Source of the DNA: Brachyhypopomus gauderio
Lineage: Eukaryota > Chordata > Actinopteri > Gymnotiformes > Hypopomidae
Assembly (NCBI RefSeq): GCF_052324685.1
Contig: NC_135212.1
Coordinates: 27,153,915-27,217,914 of the forward strand
DNA length: 64,000 bases
Direction: 5' to 3'
Below the pieces are notes generated by a model. It had not been told where the DNA came from. It searched no databases and was given only the letters and a program-made list of their open reading frames with translations. The position numbers were made by a program, and so were the translations under genes. Positions within the stretch are counted from its first letter, which is position 1, and each line of letters opens with the position of its first letter. Below are positions 11,130-29,491 of this stretch, piece after piece.

Positions 11130-14100
11130 TCACCAGTGCAGGATGCCAGGACAGTACTTGTCAATGAGGGACTGGTAATATGGCTTCAGCTGCTGCACGT
11201 CAGGCATGTCGCTGCTTTTGGTGTACAAGTCAAATTTGCTGTGGACAGACACACACATCAGCTCTTCATCCAGATCCAGATGAGTAGTCCAGTGTTAATG
11301 CTTCACTCGTGCACTTAAATATCACCAGTTCATTAAAAATAGCAAGTTGAAAATGCCTATAATTTCAATTCATACATTTGCATTCATTTGTGTGTTTAAG
11401 ACAGTTCATTTTGAGTGCATACTTGAACTCTTTGACCCAGGGCAGCATGCTGAGATCTTTGTCGTTACACAGGTGCATGTAGTTTGCATGCGTGTGCCAT
11501 GGATAGAAGGAGTGGAAGCGAATTATGTAGAGACCCTGTGAGGGATCACGCAGAGACAACACAGCCAAACATTAGACCTTACAGGCGCGTAACAGCAAAT
11601 TCTGGGCCCTGTACACTCTCAATGTCAGTGGGCCACTATAAATGCTAGTAAACGAGATACATGAGCAAAATGGGCCCCTCTCCCTACTCGGGCCCTAGGT
11701 AGTCAGGCCCACTTTTTCCCCCTCTACCACGCTCATGCTCACAGGGAAGGAAAGGGAGGGAAGTGTGCGGAGAAAGCAGCCATCTTTCACATCACAGTAA
11801 CACTATATGTGAACTCATTCTGACCTCTTCAGGGATGGGACACTTGTTAAACTTCATCACCTGGTACAGATATTCTGCAACAGACAGTTCACCCGTTAGT
11901 TAGTTCTTGGTTCTGATTAATGGCTCCACATGTCAACAGTATAGTGGAGTGTTTGGTTTGTAAGTGTGTAGTTTGTGTTTCAGAGGCTTCACGAGTTCTC
12001 GATGAGCCTGTATGAGTCCAAACACAAAAGTCCATCAAACGATGGATGAACCCTTGAAGTAACTGAAATGAGTAGAAACTCCCACTGATGAATTTCTGAT
12101 GATTGATTCCAGACAGTCCTCAGTTAACCAACTATACTCACCATCATGTCCCCACGACATCAGAACATTGTCTAACCCACACTGGCGTTCATAGATCCCA
12201 CACTCTGTGCTGAAGAACGAAAATAGGTTGGGAAGGACACGTGGTTTACCATTAAAATTGTGTGATTTTTTTATACATGAAGGGAACCAAAGTAAAGCAT
12301 TTTGATAGAGATCCAATTATAATTCCTATTATAAATCTAAGTAATTTTACAGTAATAAATGTGTATGATTGATTTTGAATAACATTAATTTTTAACAAAC
12401 TTCAGGGTGGCGTTTTTCTCATCTGGATTGTCCACAAATGTAGAATCTCTGAAAACTATCGAGTTCTGGAACCGGCAGCCCACAGGGTACGTGTCTCCCA
12501 CCACAGCCCACTTAGACACACACAAACGAGATCATGAAGCCGCTTACACTGCTGGTTAACATCAGTGTTAAAATCAGCGGTATCGGGTACCTGTGGTTCT
12601 CCCCAAAGGGCCATGATTTTGCCAATGTCATGGATCAAACCAACCAGCTGGAACCAGTCTGGAGAGAGAGAGTGTAAGAAATCGACATGAATGTTATTTG
12701 TGTACAGTGCTTTTGTTGTAGTTTTACAGAAGACGGTAGAAGATTAAATTCTAAACCAGTAGCCTACTGTTCATATAACTTTAGTCACCTCGCCTTCATG
12801 GACTATTATCAGTTTTCATGGATTATGTGTGGATTTAAAACGCTGTCTGTACATATTTTTTGTAAAGTTGTCTTGCTGTGGTATTGTATCGTTTGTAAAT
12901 ACACTGAACTATCGATTTTCTGAAATTCATGCAGGCAAGCGAGATCATGCCTCAGTCCTCACCCTTGTCAGGATGTTCTCTGCGTATACCCTCCGCAGTT
13001 TGGTAGGCGTGAAAGGAATTCGGGAAGTCGACGTCCGGATCCGATTCATCGACCAACAGGTCCAGACGCTCGAGCGCGTCCATCACAGTCATGCGAGAGT
13101 GAGTACAGCCGGACCATTCCTTATGCTGTGGTGAAATATCGTCATGTAACCACGCGAGAAATAGCACACGTTTATACTGTACTTTATTTATATCAATGTA
13201 TTACTATTTAAAACTAAAGAGGAAGCAGTGCGCGGCCTAATGTTCATAACAATAATTATAACGGCACACAAAGGCGCAACCACAGCACAGATAAACGGGA
13301 ATATTCTGATGTACTATTGACACTTGTGAAAACATTATATTCAGCAGATACAGGGCTTGCCTGGTCTTGTTGTATTCAAACATTCAAAATGTTTTTATAC
13401 AAACATTCAAAATTTTTGTTTCATGAATATTAACAGCTTATTTTTAGTAGGCTAATATTTCTTTACACACGTGTGTACAGTGTGTGGCATATACTTCGTG
13501 TAATTCCCTGCAGTTGTATTGTTTGCAGGTTTATTTAGTCTAATAAGCGTTTTATCCGGGGGGCTGATATGTGGGTCCTCGCGTCCACTAGTCCGTCGTG
13601 ACAAACAGGTGTTACACCAGATTCTGTGACCGTCGAGTTTTGTGACCAGTGCGGCGCTATTTCGCAGTTTCAGTTCACAGGCACGAGCGAATGATGCGTA
13701 AACTACGCTGATGTGTTTTCTTTTCTCGTTGTGTTGGTGTCCGCCAGGCAGAAGATGACAGATCATTTACATTTCATCTTCTCTTAATTACATAAACGTA
13801 CTTATGTAAGAATGTTTCGTTACATTATTTTACATGAAAATAGCAAGCTTCATTGTAAGCAAGATTTGTAAGATGCTGTCATTACGAATGGTAATTCTAA
13901 AGGATAAAATGTTTAAACATAGACTAATAAAAGGTATTTTGTCATTGTTTTTGTCATTGTGTGCTTAATAACCCAGGGTCAACAATTCACGTCCAACTGC
14001 CCCCCGTCAACAATTTACGTTTGCCACCCCCCAGGTTCAAATCTCACTCCAAGTGATCTTGAAAAGTTGGCAACTCTGTAAACATCTGTCATCTTTTGGC

Positions 14101-17100
14101 TCGGACAAAACGAGAAAAGAAAGCGCATCAGCGTAGCACAGACTACGAAATAGTGCCTCTGTGGTCACAAAACTCAACGGTCACAAAATCTGGTGTAACA
14201 CCGGCTGAGCTTTTACGAATAACAACTGCTGAACCTGCTCCAGACCACAAGCTGAAGTGGTCCGAGCGCATCTGTGTTAAATGCGTCTTGAGGCGGGTGT
14301 GTTTTTACCAGCATAATCTATCCGAATAGAACGCTGACTGCTAAAAACATGCGCGTTACACGATTGGCAGTGGCACCTGTGCTGTGCACAGTTCGGACCA
14401 GTGTCGCCAACTCCTCAGTAAGGAAAGTTATTGGTTGCTATTGGTTGTCCTAAAAGTCGCTAAATGACGCCATCGCCTAATTTGCATAATACATGTTTTT
14501 TAAAGCTGTAAAGGAATAATGTTGGGAGAGAAAAAAGTGAGTAAAAACACCTTAAATATGTTAGAACTACAAATGAACAATATCTTTTGCCTTTGAAATA
14601 GGCAGACATTCTCAAAAGAAATACATGACTTTAATGCTTTGTATAAATCATTTTTACGTAAATTACATAAATAGTTTTTTTGCTGTGTTGTTAAATGTTA
14701 GTATAAGAGTAGCAGTTAGCAGGAATGAATGAGGTGAAGAATGACTGAGACTGTGTGAGTTAAATGCAGTGATTTCTTTTCGTGTCTCACTGAAGACTAA
14801 AGCATTTATATTTACATCCCGCTCTGTAAATACGGGGCGGGGCGTCCGCGGCAGCTTTAGGCATGCGCAGTTCATTTGCAGTGTGGACGTGGAGCGGTGA
14901 GGGTCTGTTCTGAGCAAGTATGGCTGCATCTCAATTCAGGGGCTGCAGCCTACGTAGACCGCGTAGACCACAGCCCACGGTGGCCACACACTTCGAAGGC
15001 CGGGTAGGCTGCATCTCATGGCTGTTAAATGAGACAGTCTAGTCTTCGCAAGACGTATGTTTGCGTGACCACACTCTACCCCGTTACATACGTGTTAGCG
15101 AGCTGTCCGACAAATATCACATCACCCACAAATGCCTAAAAGAAAATGCGTTGAACATGTATTCATATGTTTGGCGGGAAGTATAACTTCATAACAAAAT
15201 TCAATGTATTTTTATAAACGTTACTCTTTAGTAAATACTCAAAGCACATGTTTACCTGCAATATCATTAATAACTGGCATGTTATTTAGCATCTCACTGC
15301 AGTATAAATGTCCATATTTAAAAAATACCGACATTTAAAAACGAATTCTTCGGCCCGTACACTACTCCGCCTGTTTATTGTTCATAGAGCAATGAATCCT
15401 GGGATATGGTGGGACGCGAAGGATACTCAGATGCATCCTTTGTTTTCGGGGTTTTTAAGGCTACATTCGTCGGCCGCATAAGAAGGAGCCCACGAATTGG
15501 GACAGCCTCGTCGCGGCGCAGTGATGTAACCGGCCTACAAATGCGCACTTCGTGGGCTGCAGCCCCTGAATTGAGATACACCTAGTGTCTCGCTGCAGGA
15601 AGGCGGAGTTGGACATCCAACCCCACCCACATCCAACTACACCCTCTAATGCGCTGTCGTGTGCCAACCCACTACTTCTTCATTCGAGAATAACTGTGTG
15701 GTACTTGAAAATACGCATAATAACTCACAAGTGTTCAAGAGACACGTCGTTGCGCTTAATTTACACATACCTCGTTTACTTTGTGTATCGTTCCACGTAT
15801 GTTATTCATTATTTTTATCTATTGGGTGGCGAACGTAAAATGTTGACGGGGGGATGTAAAATGGACACAAATGAAGTATTATATCGCGATAGATCGATCG
15901 CCGGTGGTTGGCGCCAGAGCGAACTAGTAACTCATTGAATCATAGATGTAGATCAGAGATAAATAAACTAGATTTTTTCGGCGTGAGAAATCGGATGTGT
16001 GGCGTGAGAGCGTGTGAAGATGGTCAAATGCGTGTGTCTCATGCTCAATGCGTGAGAGTTGGCAACTCTGCTACTATAAGTACACAATTAAAATGGTAAT
16101 GTTTACTGTTTACTGATAATGTTGGTGATAGAGAAGGGGTATGTTGGTAATGTTGGTAATGGAGAAGGGGTGTAATCAGGGCTTAATTTGAGCCGGATCC
16201 TGCCGGAACAGGATCCGGGAACTCTTTCATTTTGAAGGGTGCGTTCCGGAAACTGTCTGCCTCGATCCGGTAACTTTCAAGCCTACTAATTATAAGTTAT
16301 GAAGAAATCTGTCTGCGTTGAACCAATTAATTGAACAAATAATTCTATAAAAGACATTTTTAAACACAAGATCCACATTCCTAAATCACATAAGAGCTCT
16401 CCTTTTTAGCGATGCCTTTCCGTGTCTCCCCTATAAAGCTAGTTATACTTTCGTGAGTGACCGTAGCGCGCGACTCCGCACACCTCGCGCGCGTCACATT
16501 CTTTGCAGTGTCCTCCTGAAACGATATGTGGTAGTATAAAGAAACACCCCTCAAACACAGGGGAAGGTGGAGTTGGATGTGGGCGGGGTTGGATGTCCAA
16601 CTCCGCCTTCCTGCAGGCTGCAGCGAGAGGCTTCTCGTTCTGAGTGTGAGACTGCACTGAGTGTTGTGGGGCGGGGCTCACGGCAGCACCCGCCCCAGAG
16701 GAAAGCAACTGAAGAGCGTGTGTGTTCAGTCTCCAAAAGTCCCTAATAACACCACAAAAAGTCGCTAGATTTGGCGCTAGTCGCTTTTTACTACAAAAAG
16801 TCTCTAGAGGGTCTGAAAAGTCGCTAAATATAGCGACAAAGTCGCTAAGTTGGCAATACTGGTTCGGACCCGCTTCTCGTGCACGTGCGCGTCACGTGGG
16901 CATGACGCCGCAGACGGGTTTGATTGTTTCGTGTAACGGTTAATCGGTTAATCCGTAACAATCCATCACAGCAAACAGCGCCGCAGGACCTAATGTCAAG
17001 CCGAAAATCACAGTAATGTAAGTGTATTAAATGTTATTAATTAAATGTAAAGAACCTGTAAATGAACAAAGTCGTTGGTTGTTACCGTAGCATTACCGTA

Positions 17101-18172
17101 CATACATTTTTTATTTTTTAATTTGGAGCAGTAAAATACTTCATGTTCATCTCTGATCACGTCTGACATTTCAGTATTACTTTTTTTTTCCTCGTCATGA
17201 GATATTGGCGATATCATATTGATAAATATACCCGAATTATCTCTAAGTACCATAATGATATCTAATTGTTTAATTGCAGTACTGCTTGAACAGAAGTAGC
17301 ATTTAGGCTGACATGTCAGCAGACCTTACAGGGAGGAGGTGTTTATAAAACCTGCCACAAGCCTTTTTGGGGTGTAAGTTATACCATATAAAGCATGTCT
17401 CAAAGTTTAACAGGAAGTCTTTTATTAGCCAAAAATCTCATTCTCAAGTTATTCAATAAGTATGCAAAGATATGACCTGGTTGTCTGCTAAATTATTTTG
17501 AAGATACACTGTTTAAAAATAAACAAAAGCATAAAAAATGTATGCATGGTGCATTAAGATTTATAGCTGCAAGTGGCTGTGCTGACCATGTGTAAACAGT
17601 TTCTAAGTGACTACAGAGATAGAGATATGCAGACTAACCTTCCGTTTGACAAAATCCAGAGTCTGGTGTTTGTGCATCAGTTTATATGTGTTGAACACAC
17701 GTTCAAAAAGATCTCCACCCTGTCTCGCAGGCATATAAAAAGGTCAGAAAGATATGAATATGTGCTTTTAAATGCTGATATGATGATGTTTTAATAGCTT
17801 TTTCTATTCTTGGATACATTTATTTTACCTCATAGTTCCTAAATTCAGACTTAGCTTTGCCCTCTTGTGTTGGGAGGTCTGGGCGATATGCTAGTGAGGG
17901 GTCTGGACCCTGGACACAGCAGAAAAAATATTGACTTGCATTTGTGAAACAAAATGTGCCTGTTTCTTTGCAGTTTGGATGGTATTCAAATAATTGCTTA
18001 CGTTTAAGTAGCCAAATAGACTCAAATTCATAGAGTCAAAAAAATGTATTTAACAGAAATGTAGAAATAACATATTGGCTATTAATTTCTTTGGAATAAA
18101 AGTGGGATCCTAAATATAGAAAACTAAGTGTGTAATATGTCAAGAGGTACTCACCAGGTTTAACACCTTCAT
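11130..18172 (-). CDS. MIOX: Myo-inositol oxygenase, complete, 10 coding exons
   Basis: Exons in transcript order: 18172-18155, 17909-17829, 17719-17639, 13125-12963, 12658-12591, 12510-12401, 12209-12142, 11874-11825, 11535-11423, 11238-11130; 286 codons (human 285). The enzyme is cytosolic and uses a di-iron centre to cleave myo-inositol to D-glucuronate, the first step of inositol breakdown. All six iron ligands known from mammalian MIOX are present at the expected +1 offset: H99, H124, D125, H195, H221 and D254. Other conserved blocks are [36 protein letters not shown] and [10 protein letters not shown]. Coding exon 1 holds only six codons. Intron 3 is 4.5 kb and carries transposons, while most other introns are short. 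Same strand order as ADM2, as in human. Confidence 0.95.
13612..14215. repeat. Inverted repeat with about 140-160-bp arms in MIOX intron 3
   Basis: The left arm (about 13612-13772) and right arm (about 14078-14215) are imperfect reverse complements. Shared parts include AACGAGAAAAGAAA, CATCAGCGTAG, GGTCACAAAACTC and ATCTGGTGTAACACC. The loop of about 300 bp ends with AAGTTGGCAACTCTG, which resembles the terminus of a TE family also seen near 16057-16071. Confidence 0.65.
14399..16861. mobile_element. hAT-type element (2463 bp) with perfect 8-bp target duplication
   Basis: The left end CAGTGTCGCCAACTC and inverted right end CAGTATTGCCAACTT form terminal repeats. The flanks 14391-14398 and 16862-16869 are both GTTCGGAC, an exact 8-bp target duplication. 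Near the right end, short repeats of the type GTCGCTA/TAGCGAC occur. No intact transposase frame is visible. Other repeats are nested inside: a 660-bp TIR element at about 14922-15583 and an inverted pair at about 15590-15660 and 16555-16640. It sits in MIOX intron 3. Confidence 0.8.
14922..15583. mobile_element. TIR element (about 660 bp) nested in the hAT copy
   Basis: CTCAATTCAGGGGCTGCAGCC near the left end is mirrored by GGCTGCAGCCCCTGAATTGAG at the right end. A target duplication could not be fixed, so the superfamily is open. Confidence 0.6.
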
Positions 18173-18515
18173 ATTGAAGCTGAGATTCTGGAGGTTCTTG
18201 GATGTGTGATGGGAAATTCTGTGTTTCTGTATCTGACACCCAGACGACCCTATTTATGAACTCACAAACCCATGTCACACAGGAAGAGTGCACATCTTTG
18301 GGGGAAGAACAGTGACACTTTAACGCCCTCTCTCACTAAGAAAATATTTTCCCTGCAAGTGTACGTGCGTGTTCTCCTGGCTTCCATATAGTGTGCATCT
18401 TTGCTGTATTCACCAGGAATTGGGGATAAGATTTTAACCCATACAGAGCCAGCTTGGTCTGGATTACTGAACAGTTAGACTGGCTAAAGTACACTTTGCT
18501 AGGTTGTGTATGTAT

Positions 18516-18590
<75 letters not shown>

Positions 18591-20319
18591 TTGCAGAGTG
18601 TGTTTGTATCTGCGCAACACCCCCACTGGTATTGGCTGGTGCCGTGGGGTGTAATTGTTATCACTGTGTCAGAGGTGCTGAGTAAACGACCAGAGGTTAA
18701 AACATGAAGTCAGACTCCACCTTGGAGAAGCCCAGCATGAATTTGCACTCTAGAAACACGAGGCCATGTTCACCGTGGACAAATTTTAATGTATTTTACA
18801 CATATTCTGCAATCAGACAGATGAAGAGCAAATTGTGTTTGTTTCTTGTTTCGTCTGTATCTTTTTAAACCTTTTTTAATACATGCAGAATTTTTTGCAC
18901 TGTTTATCAATTATTATTAGAAATACTACATTTTGAATGACATTTGTACCCCCTTTGTCTGATCTATGACAAAGCACAACTGTTTAAATTTTCATTTTAT
19001 TTATGTATTTTTATTTTTGCTAAAGTAGTTTTTGCTTCAGGGTAACATAAGGTAGCATACATTGGAGTAACACATGCAGACCACAGGGGGCGGTCTAACA
19101 ACGTGTAAAGTTCTGAGTGGCATTTTGAGTGGAGCTGTGGTTAGGTCAGTGTTGTCTGCAGGGGTGGTATGTCTTTGCCTCGCCCCATAACAGCAGACTT
19201 GAGGCTACAGAGTTCTGAGGACTGGCTGGACTCATCACGTGCTGTCAGGTGTGCATTTTAATTCACACATAATTGACACCACACTCTTTGGTTCACTCTT
19301 TGGTTCGTGTGAGCTTTATCAGGCACACCTCCCCTCCCCACACCCTTTCAGCTCTCCAGTGAATATACTTACTGAGCAACCACACTTGTGCCAAACCGCT
19401 GTGTTAAGGACATCATGAGAAAGTATGTTTATTCATTTGACAGGGGCACACGTCAGAGGCATCGCATCATGTGCTTTGTGTTTACAATGTTTACCCACGT
19501 GCATATAGGTTTTTATATACTTACACAAAATACCTCCCAAAACTCTAATGCTTACAAGGCCAACAGTGGAGCTGCTCCCTCCTCCTCGACAGCAGTGGTT
19601 AAAACCCCCTCTGCACCCCAAGGTCCTCCAGCTTCTAGTGCAGTCTGGCTTCTCCTCCCCAGCTCTCAAGATTCATGGAAGAAAAGCATCAAGTCTCTTC
19701 TCCATTCCAGCACATGGTTGGTGGAACAGATCTCCACTGTCTCTTGTATCTTCCAGCTGACTGAAGACTTATTTTTTCAACTTGGACTTATACTTTCATT
19801 AAACCTAATTAGGCACTTGTAAGAGGATTCAGTATTTGCACCTGACCTCTTATTTAATAATTGTTCCTTAAATGCACTGCAGTCTAAAGTGTTGGTATTG
19901 CATCTCTTTCTTTGTTTCCGTACTGACGCTTGGCTCTGCCAGTGTAGAGTATTTTTGGACTCTAACCTGTTTATGCTAGCTAAGGATAGAGTAGAAAATC
20001 AAGCATGTTTACAAACCACTCTGTTTAAGATCACTGTGAATGTGAGTGTAGTATCCTGCAGTCGCATTTGAAGACTATCGTCAGGCTTCTTTCAGCTTCT
20101 CAGATGCTCCGAAAGCGTTTCTGTTTCATCTTGTCCTCCGCACTTACTCCTTACAACTCATCACACGTACTGAGTGTGTTTGTGGCTGTGAACTTGGTAC
20201 TCAAGTATAAGCTTAGCACTCAAAATTTTGTGAGAATCCGTAACATTAATAATGTTATGAAAAACTATATTGTAGGATTCATGCTGGTTGTGGTATTCTG
20301 AACTCTCCCCTATACTATA

Positions 20320-21370
20320 GTACAAGTGTATAAGTATTTAAGTGCTATTGAAGTGTGGCAAATTCTCCTCAAAAGTATTCACATTCATTACTCAGGTGGA
20401 AGTATAAATACTAGGGTTTAAATACTTCTGCAGAAGTTGAAGTATCAACTCAAGCTTTTTACTCAAATCTTGATTTAAAAACTCCTTAAAGTTTAAAAGT
20501 AAAAGTAATGCAATAGAAAAAAATGCCACTAAGGACCATGCACCCCCCCCCCCAAAAAAAAATAATAAATAATAAAAAGTTTCTAAAAGCCATAATGACT
20601 GTGATATATTAAAACATTAATGTACTGTTACACACACATATACTACTGATCATTAATATCATTAATATTATTAATAATATAATAATCATTAATATGTGTT
20701 TCAATACTTTAAGTACTGTAATGGTGCAATAATACTGTACTGCAGTGGTTCCCAAACTTTTTCTGCCGTACGCCTCCAACTGCTGGGTTGTTTCAAATGG
20801 GCCGGTCTTCTCCAAGGAGGAGAAGTCCTCTTCTTCAGATGATTAGGAGCCCTCACTATGATTCTCAGCTTGATGGTCCAAGTGGCTTCTGATGTACAGT
20901 ACAAGGGTTTTCTGGTCTAGCTACCAACCTCACTGGTGCTCAGTTGAGACATGCTGCTTGAGTTCTCGAGTCTGTGCTGTGGACATCTTCATACTAAACT
21001 ACATACGTCTGCTGTGTCTTTGCTGGAGTGTGACTTGACATGTGTGATGGATCGTGTTCACACCAATAGGGGGTCGGAATAGTATGTTTATACTTCTCCT
21101 CTCACCACAATCCCCTCGATCTATAAACATATCATTATGTTTTTTAAAACTATAACAATCCGGATTGAAAACAAGCTGAAATGAAACAGGAGTAATGAGG
21201 GAACGCTATTTCTAAAATATAAAGAGGAGAAAGTGTGGATAATTGCATGAAAATAAGGAGTAGAAGTAAAAAAAAACTGAAAAGCAATTTCTCCAGTAAA
21301 GTACAAATAACCACAATTTCTACTCAATTAAGGTAACAAAGTATTTGTACTTCATTTCTTGACACCTGTG
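20320..21370. mobile_element. Degenerate 'AGTACTTGTACTT'-type hAT relative
   Basis: The sequence is dense in CAAGTAAAAGTA and GAAGTATCAAC motifs typical of a common teleost hAT family. The right end ...TTGACACCTGTG resembles the inverse of CAGAGGTGTCAAG. The left end is unclear. Another TE end, CAGTGGTTCCCAAAC, lies inside at about 20742. Confidence 0.5.
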
Positions 21371-21579
21371 TGTTGGAGAGACAGCTTACACTTGACATAT
21401 ATAGCATGCACATATTGTAGGATAATGTATAGTATTTTGTAAATAGCCTGTCCTGTTTTAGGGTTCAATACACTGCCACACCATGTACATTTTCAGGTGA
21501 ACCCAAACTGGTATAGTTCTGTACAGCATATATTATTATTATTAGTAGTAGTAGTATTCATTTTGTCCTGTTTTATAAT

Positions 21580-21665
21580 CTGTTTTTATCATCTGCTGTT
21601 ACACTTAAAATTTCCCTCTGTGGGACAATAAAGGTTATGGTTGGGTTTCTATTCTATTCTATATA
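21580..21665 (+). mobile_element. LINE-type 3' tail fragment
   Basis: CTCTGTGGGACAATAAAGG followed by a short TTCTATTCTAT repeat is the style of 3' end seen in fish non-LTR retrotransposons. Only the tail is seen. Confidence 0.35.
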
Positions 21666-21727
21666 GATTAACTAATATAATACCATAACGTGGTCTGTAT
21701 TTAGTATGCATTTCTATGCGTGTGATT

Positions 21728-23340
21728 CAGAGTTGTATAGTAACTTCACTACTGTACTTAAGTACTAAAATTCTGTATCTGTACTTTACTGGAGTATTAT
21801 TTTTTTCTCCTACTTCCACTTTTACTTCACTACATATTTTCCATCAGTTTAATACTTTTACTCCGATACATTTTTTACGTGCTGTATAGTTACTCGTTAC
21901 AATTATAAACATGTTAGCTGGCGCCGTCACCGGAACAAGCGATCAGGCTGTTTTATGAGAAAACTGCGCATGCTCCGGTCGCGTCTCGTTTACTCTGCTG
22001 CTGCCTTCACTGAACACTTGAGCTTCGTAATTTAGGTTCACTTGACACGTCGTGACTGCCGCAAGGGTCCGCGCGGCAAAAATGACGCAATCGCGGTGGC
22101 TCCATGCGCGTTGGCCACGCACGCGGTCGTGCAACTCTCGATTTTTGTGCGTGTGAAGTTACAAGGTGGAATTCATGCACTTGTACGGAACTTTGAAGGT
22201 CCATTTTCAGTATTTTTCAGCACCTTCAGCTTAATTTACATATTTATACAAATGCACATATACTCGAAATTTTTTTATCTCATTAAAGAGATGGTATTGT
22301 GTTTGGTAACAGCAGAATAGCTGCATAAGTGCTGCATAATAAGCTTGATGGCGTTTTAATGTCCATATATTGGCACCTTCCACACCTTCAACATCGAGTG
22401 ATCGTGGCGGTGAGGGTGAGGAAGGAGACCACCCTGGCCCTACCTAGAGACAGTGTTTGCTGGAATGAAAGTAAATTCCTATAGGATGAAGTGCCATCTC
22501 TGCCTCCCTACCTCCCTAAAGAGGGTGAAATATTGGCCTTCAAAAATTCACCTTCGAACTTGAAGAAACACATTAATGTAAGTTATAAATATAATGAATA
22601 TAAATATAAATATAAATATAAGTTATAAATATAATGAACAGGTGACACGCCAGCTTGAGCTAACATAATTAGCAAATAACTAACCTAATTATGTTCATGA
22701 CGTGCTGCAGTGTTCACTTAACATTAGCTGGCAATCATAAAGCCGATGTGTTTTTAGCAACAGTAAGCCGTGTCTCTTTTCATGCTGACTAATCATGTGC
22801 CCATTTTTATAGTGTAGTGTTTTTATAGGGTAAGGGCATTTATTGAGGGTAAACGCAGGGCAGTAGGCTCACCCTTAGAATCCGACAGACAAATTTTACG
22901 TCCAAAATACACCTCGTTTTCTTAGCTAAATTAACGTCAAACCTATGACGTAGCGGGACATAGGTCATGTTTTTTGTGTACGAAGTGTTAAGCCCAGTTT
23001 TTAAAGTTGCTACTTGTTTGTACATACAGACCACTTGTATTTGTGGTCTTTGACATCTTTGATTTGTAAATGATATATAAAACAATTGATAATCAAACTT
23101 TGATGGCTTTCTTTAATTAATTCAAAACACAATACTTGTACTTTTTACTTTCAGTACTTGAGTAATAAATTTTAGAATAAACTACTTGCACTACTTAAGT
23201 ACAAAAAATGCCGAATACTTCTGTACTTCTAGTTAAGTAAAGTTTTTAAAGAACACTTCAACTTCTACTCAAGTCAATTTTTTGATAGAGTACTTGTACT
23301 TTTACTCAAGTATGGGTCTCTAATACTTTATACAACACTG
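21728..23340. mobile_element. hAT element (1613 bp) with perfect 8-bp target duplication
   Basis: The left end CAGAGTTGTATAG and inverted right end CAGTGTTGTATAAAG form terminal repeats. The flanks 21720-21727 and 23341-23348 are both GTGTGATT. Sub-terminal ACTTAAGTACTAAAATTC and TACTTGTACTTTTACTC motifs mark a widespread teleost family. No intact transposase is visible. Confidence 0.85.
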
Positions 23341-23937
23341 GTGTGATTAATGTGTAATTTAGTCCTGAGGAGTGAGCTCTGTCACACACACTCCCCACCA
23401 GCCTGGAAGAACAAAGGCAATATTGGTTATAGGTAATAAAAGTCACACGTCTGTGTGTCATGGTGATTGTGATCTGTTCACACTGACATTCACACACACA
23501 CTACCCACACAAGCATACTTCATAAGGGCAGAGGGTGGTGTGACTTTGGATTCATGCTGCCCTGTGGTAATATTGTGAATATCACGTGTGTGTGTCAGAG
23601 AAATAGGCTCCAACTAAGCAAAAAAGATCTTCCACACTATTATTTAAAGGAACATCTCATGTTTATTTGTTATGGCAGCTAATGAATGCATACATTAATG
23701 TATGTTGGGGGAATAGATAACTATATATGTCTTACAAACATTACATGTTTCAGAAATATTTACATTTCAAATATTTACTTAACTTAGAATTAAATACCAT
23801 GTTTTCCATTCAAGTCATAAAGTGGTTAATGAAAACATTTTTCTCTTAAAGTGCTTTTACTTGTTTGAAAGGTAAATGACCTGTTTCATTAGCGTGCACA
23901 TGGAAACAGCAGGGATTCCACTGTAGCTCTGTTAGAG

Positions 23938-23993
<56 letters not shown>

Positions 23994-24277
23994 CAGAAGA
24001 GTGATTGTGCCATTTCTTATGGACTCTTATGGACATGTCCATGGTCAGGCAGGAGTTATGCACATGTGCATTGGTGAGTGTATATTCAAATTGGCGTTGG
24101 CTAACTCAGACTGTGCAGACTCGAGTGCACAGACAGCATAGGCTTAGAGTGGAGCTAATGTAGTCCCCAAGTAAGGCAGTGGTCAGAGGAAAGTTCCGGC
24201 ACGTGTCAACGCGTCGAGGGGCGCAGGGCAAGCGCAGATGCTTGTGTTCTGGGTAGCGGCAGGCAAGGCGTCGGGTT

Positions 24278-29418
<5,141 letters not shown>

Positions 29419-29491
29419 CACGCGCGGAGACGGTCCTCCTACTTTTCTTTTTAATTCCAAATAAACGGGTCCTTCAATTTGACCTGCACAC

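Larger units (their letters stand above)
18173..24277. other. MIOX-ADM2 intergenic region
   Basis: I see no supported gene. It holds a (GT)n tract at 18520-18588, transposon copies at about 20320-21370 and 21728-23340, a (GT)n tract at 23939-23992, and a minus-strand AATAAA at about 23664-23659 that could end ADM2. A 144-codon frame at 19388-19822 has no recognisable domain. Confidence 0.5.

Noticed and set aside
18036-18293. Minus-strand 85-codon frame around the MIOX start that seemed to give a longer N-terminus
   Set aside because: Its phase does not join exon 3. The ATG at 18172 in another frame plus the exon at 17909-17829 gives the conserved [11 protein letters not shown] and correct phases.
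19388-19822. 144-codon plus-strand frame between MIOX and ADM2
   Set aside because: No domain and no good start or splice context; probably transposon-derived or chance.
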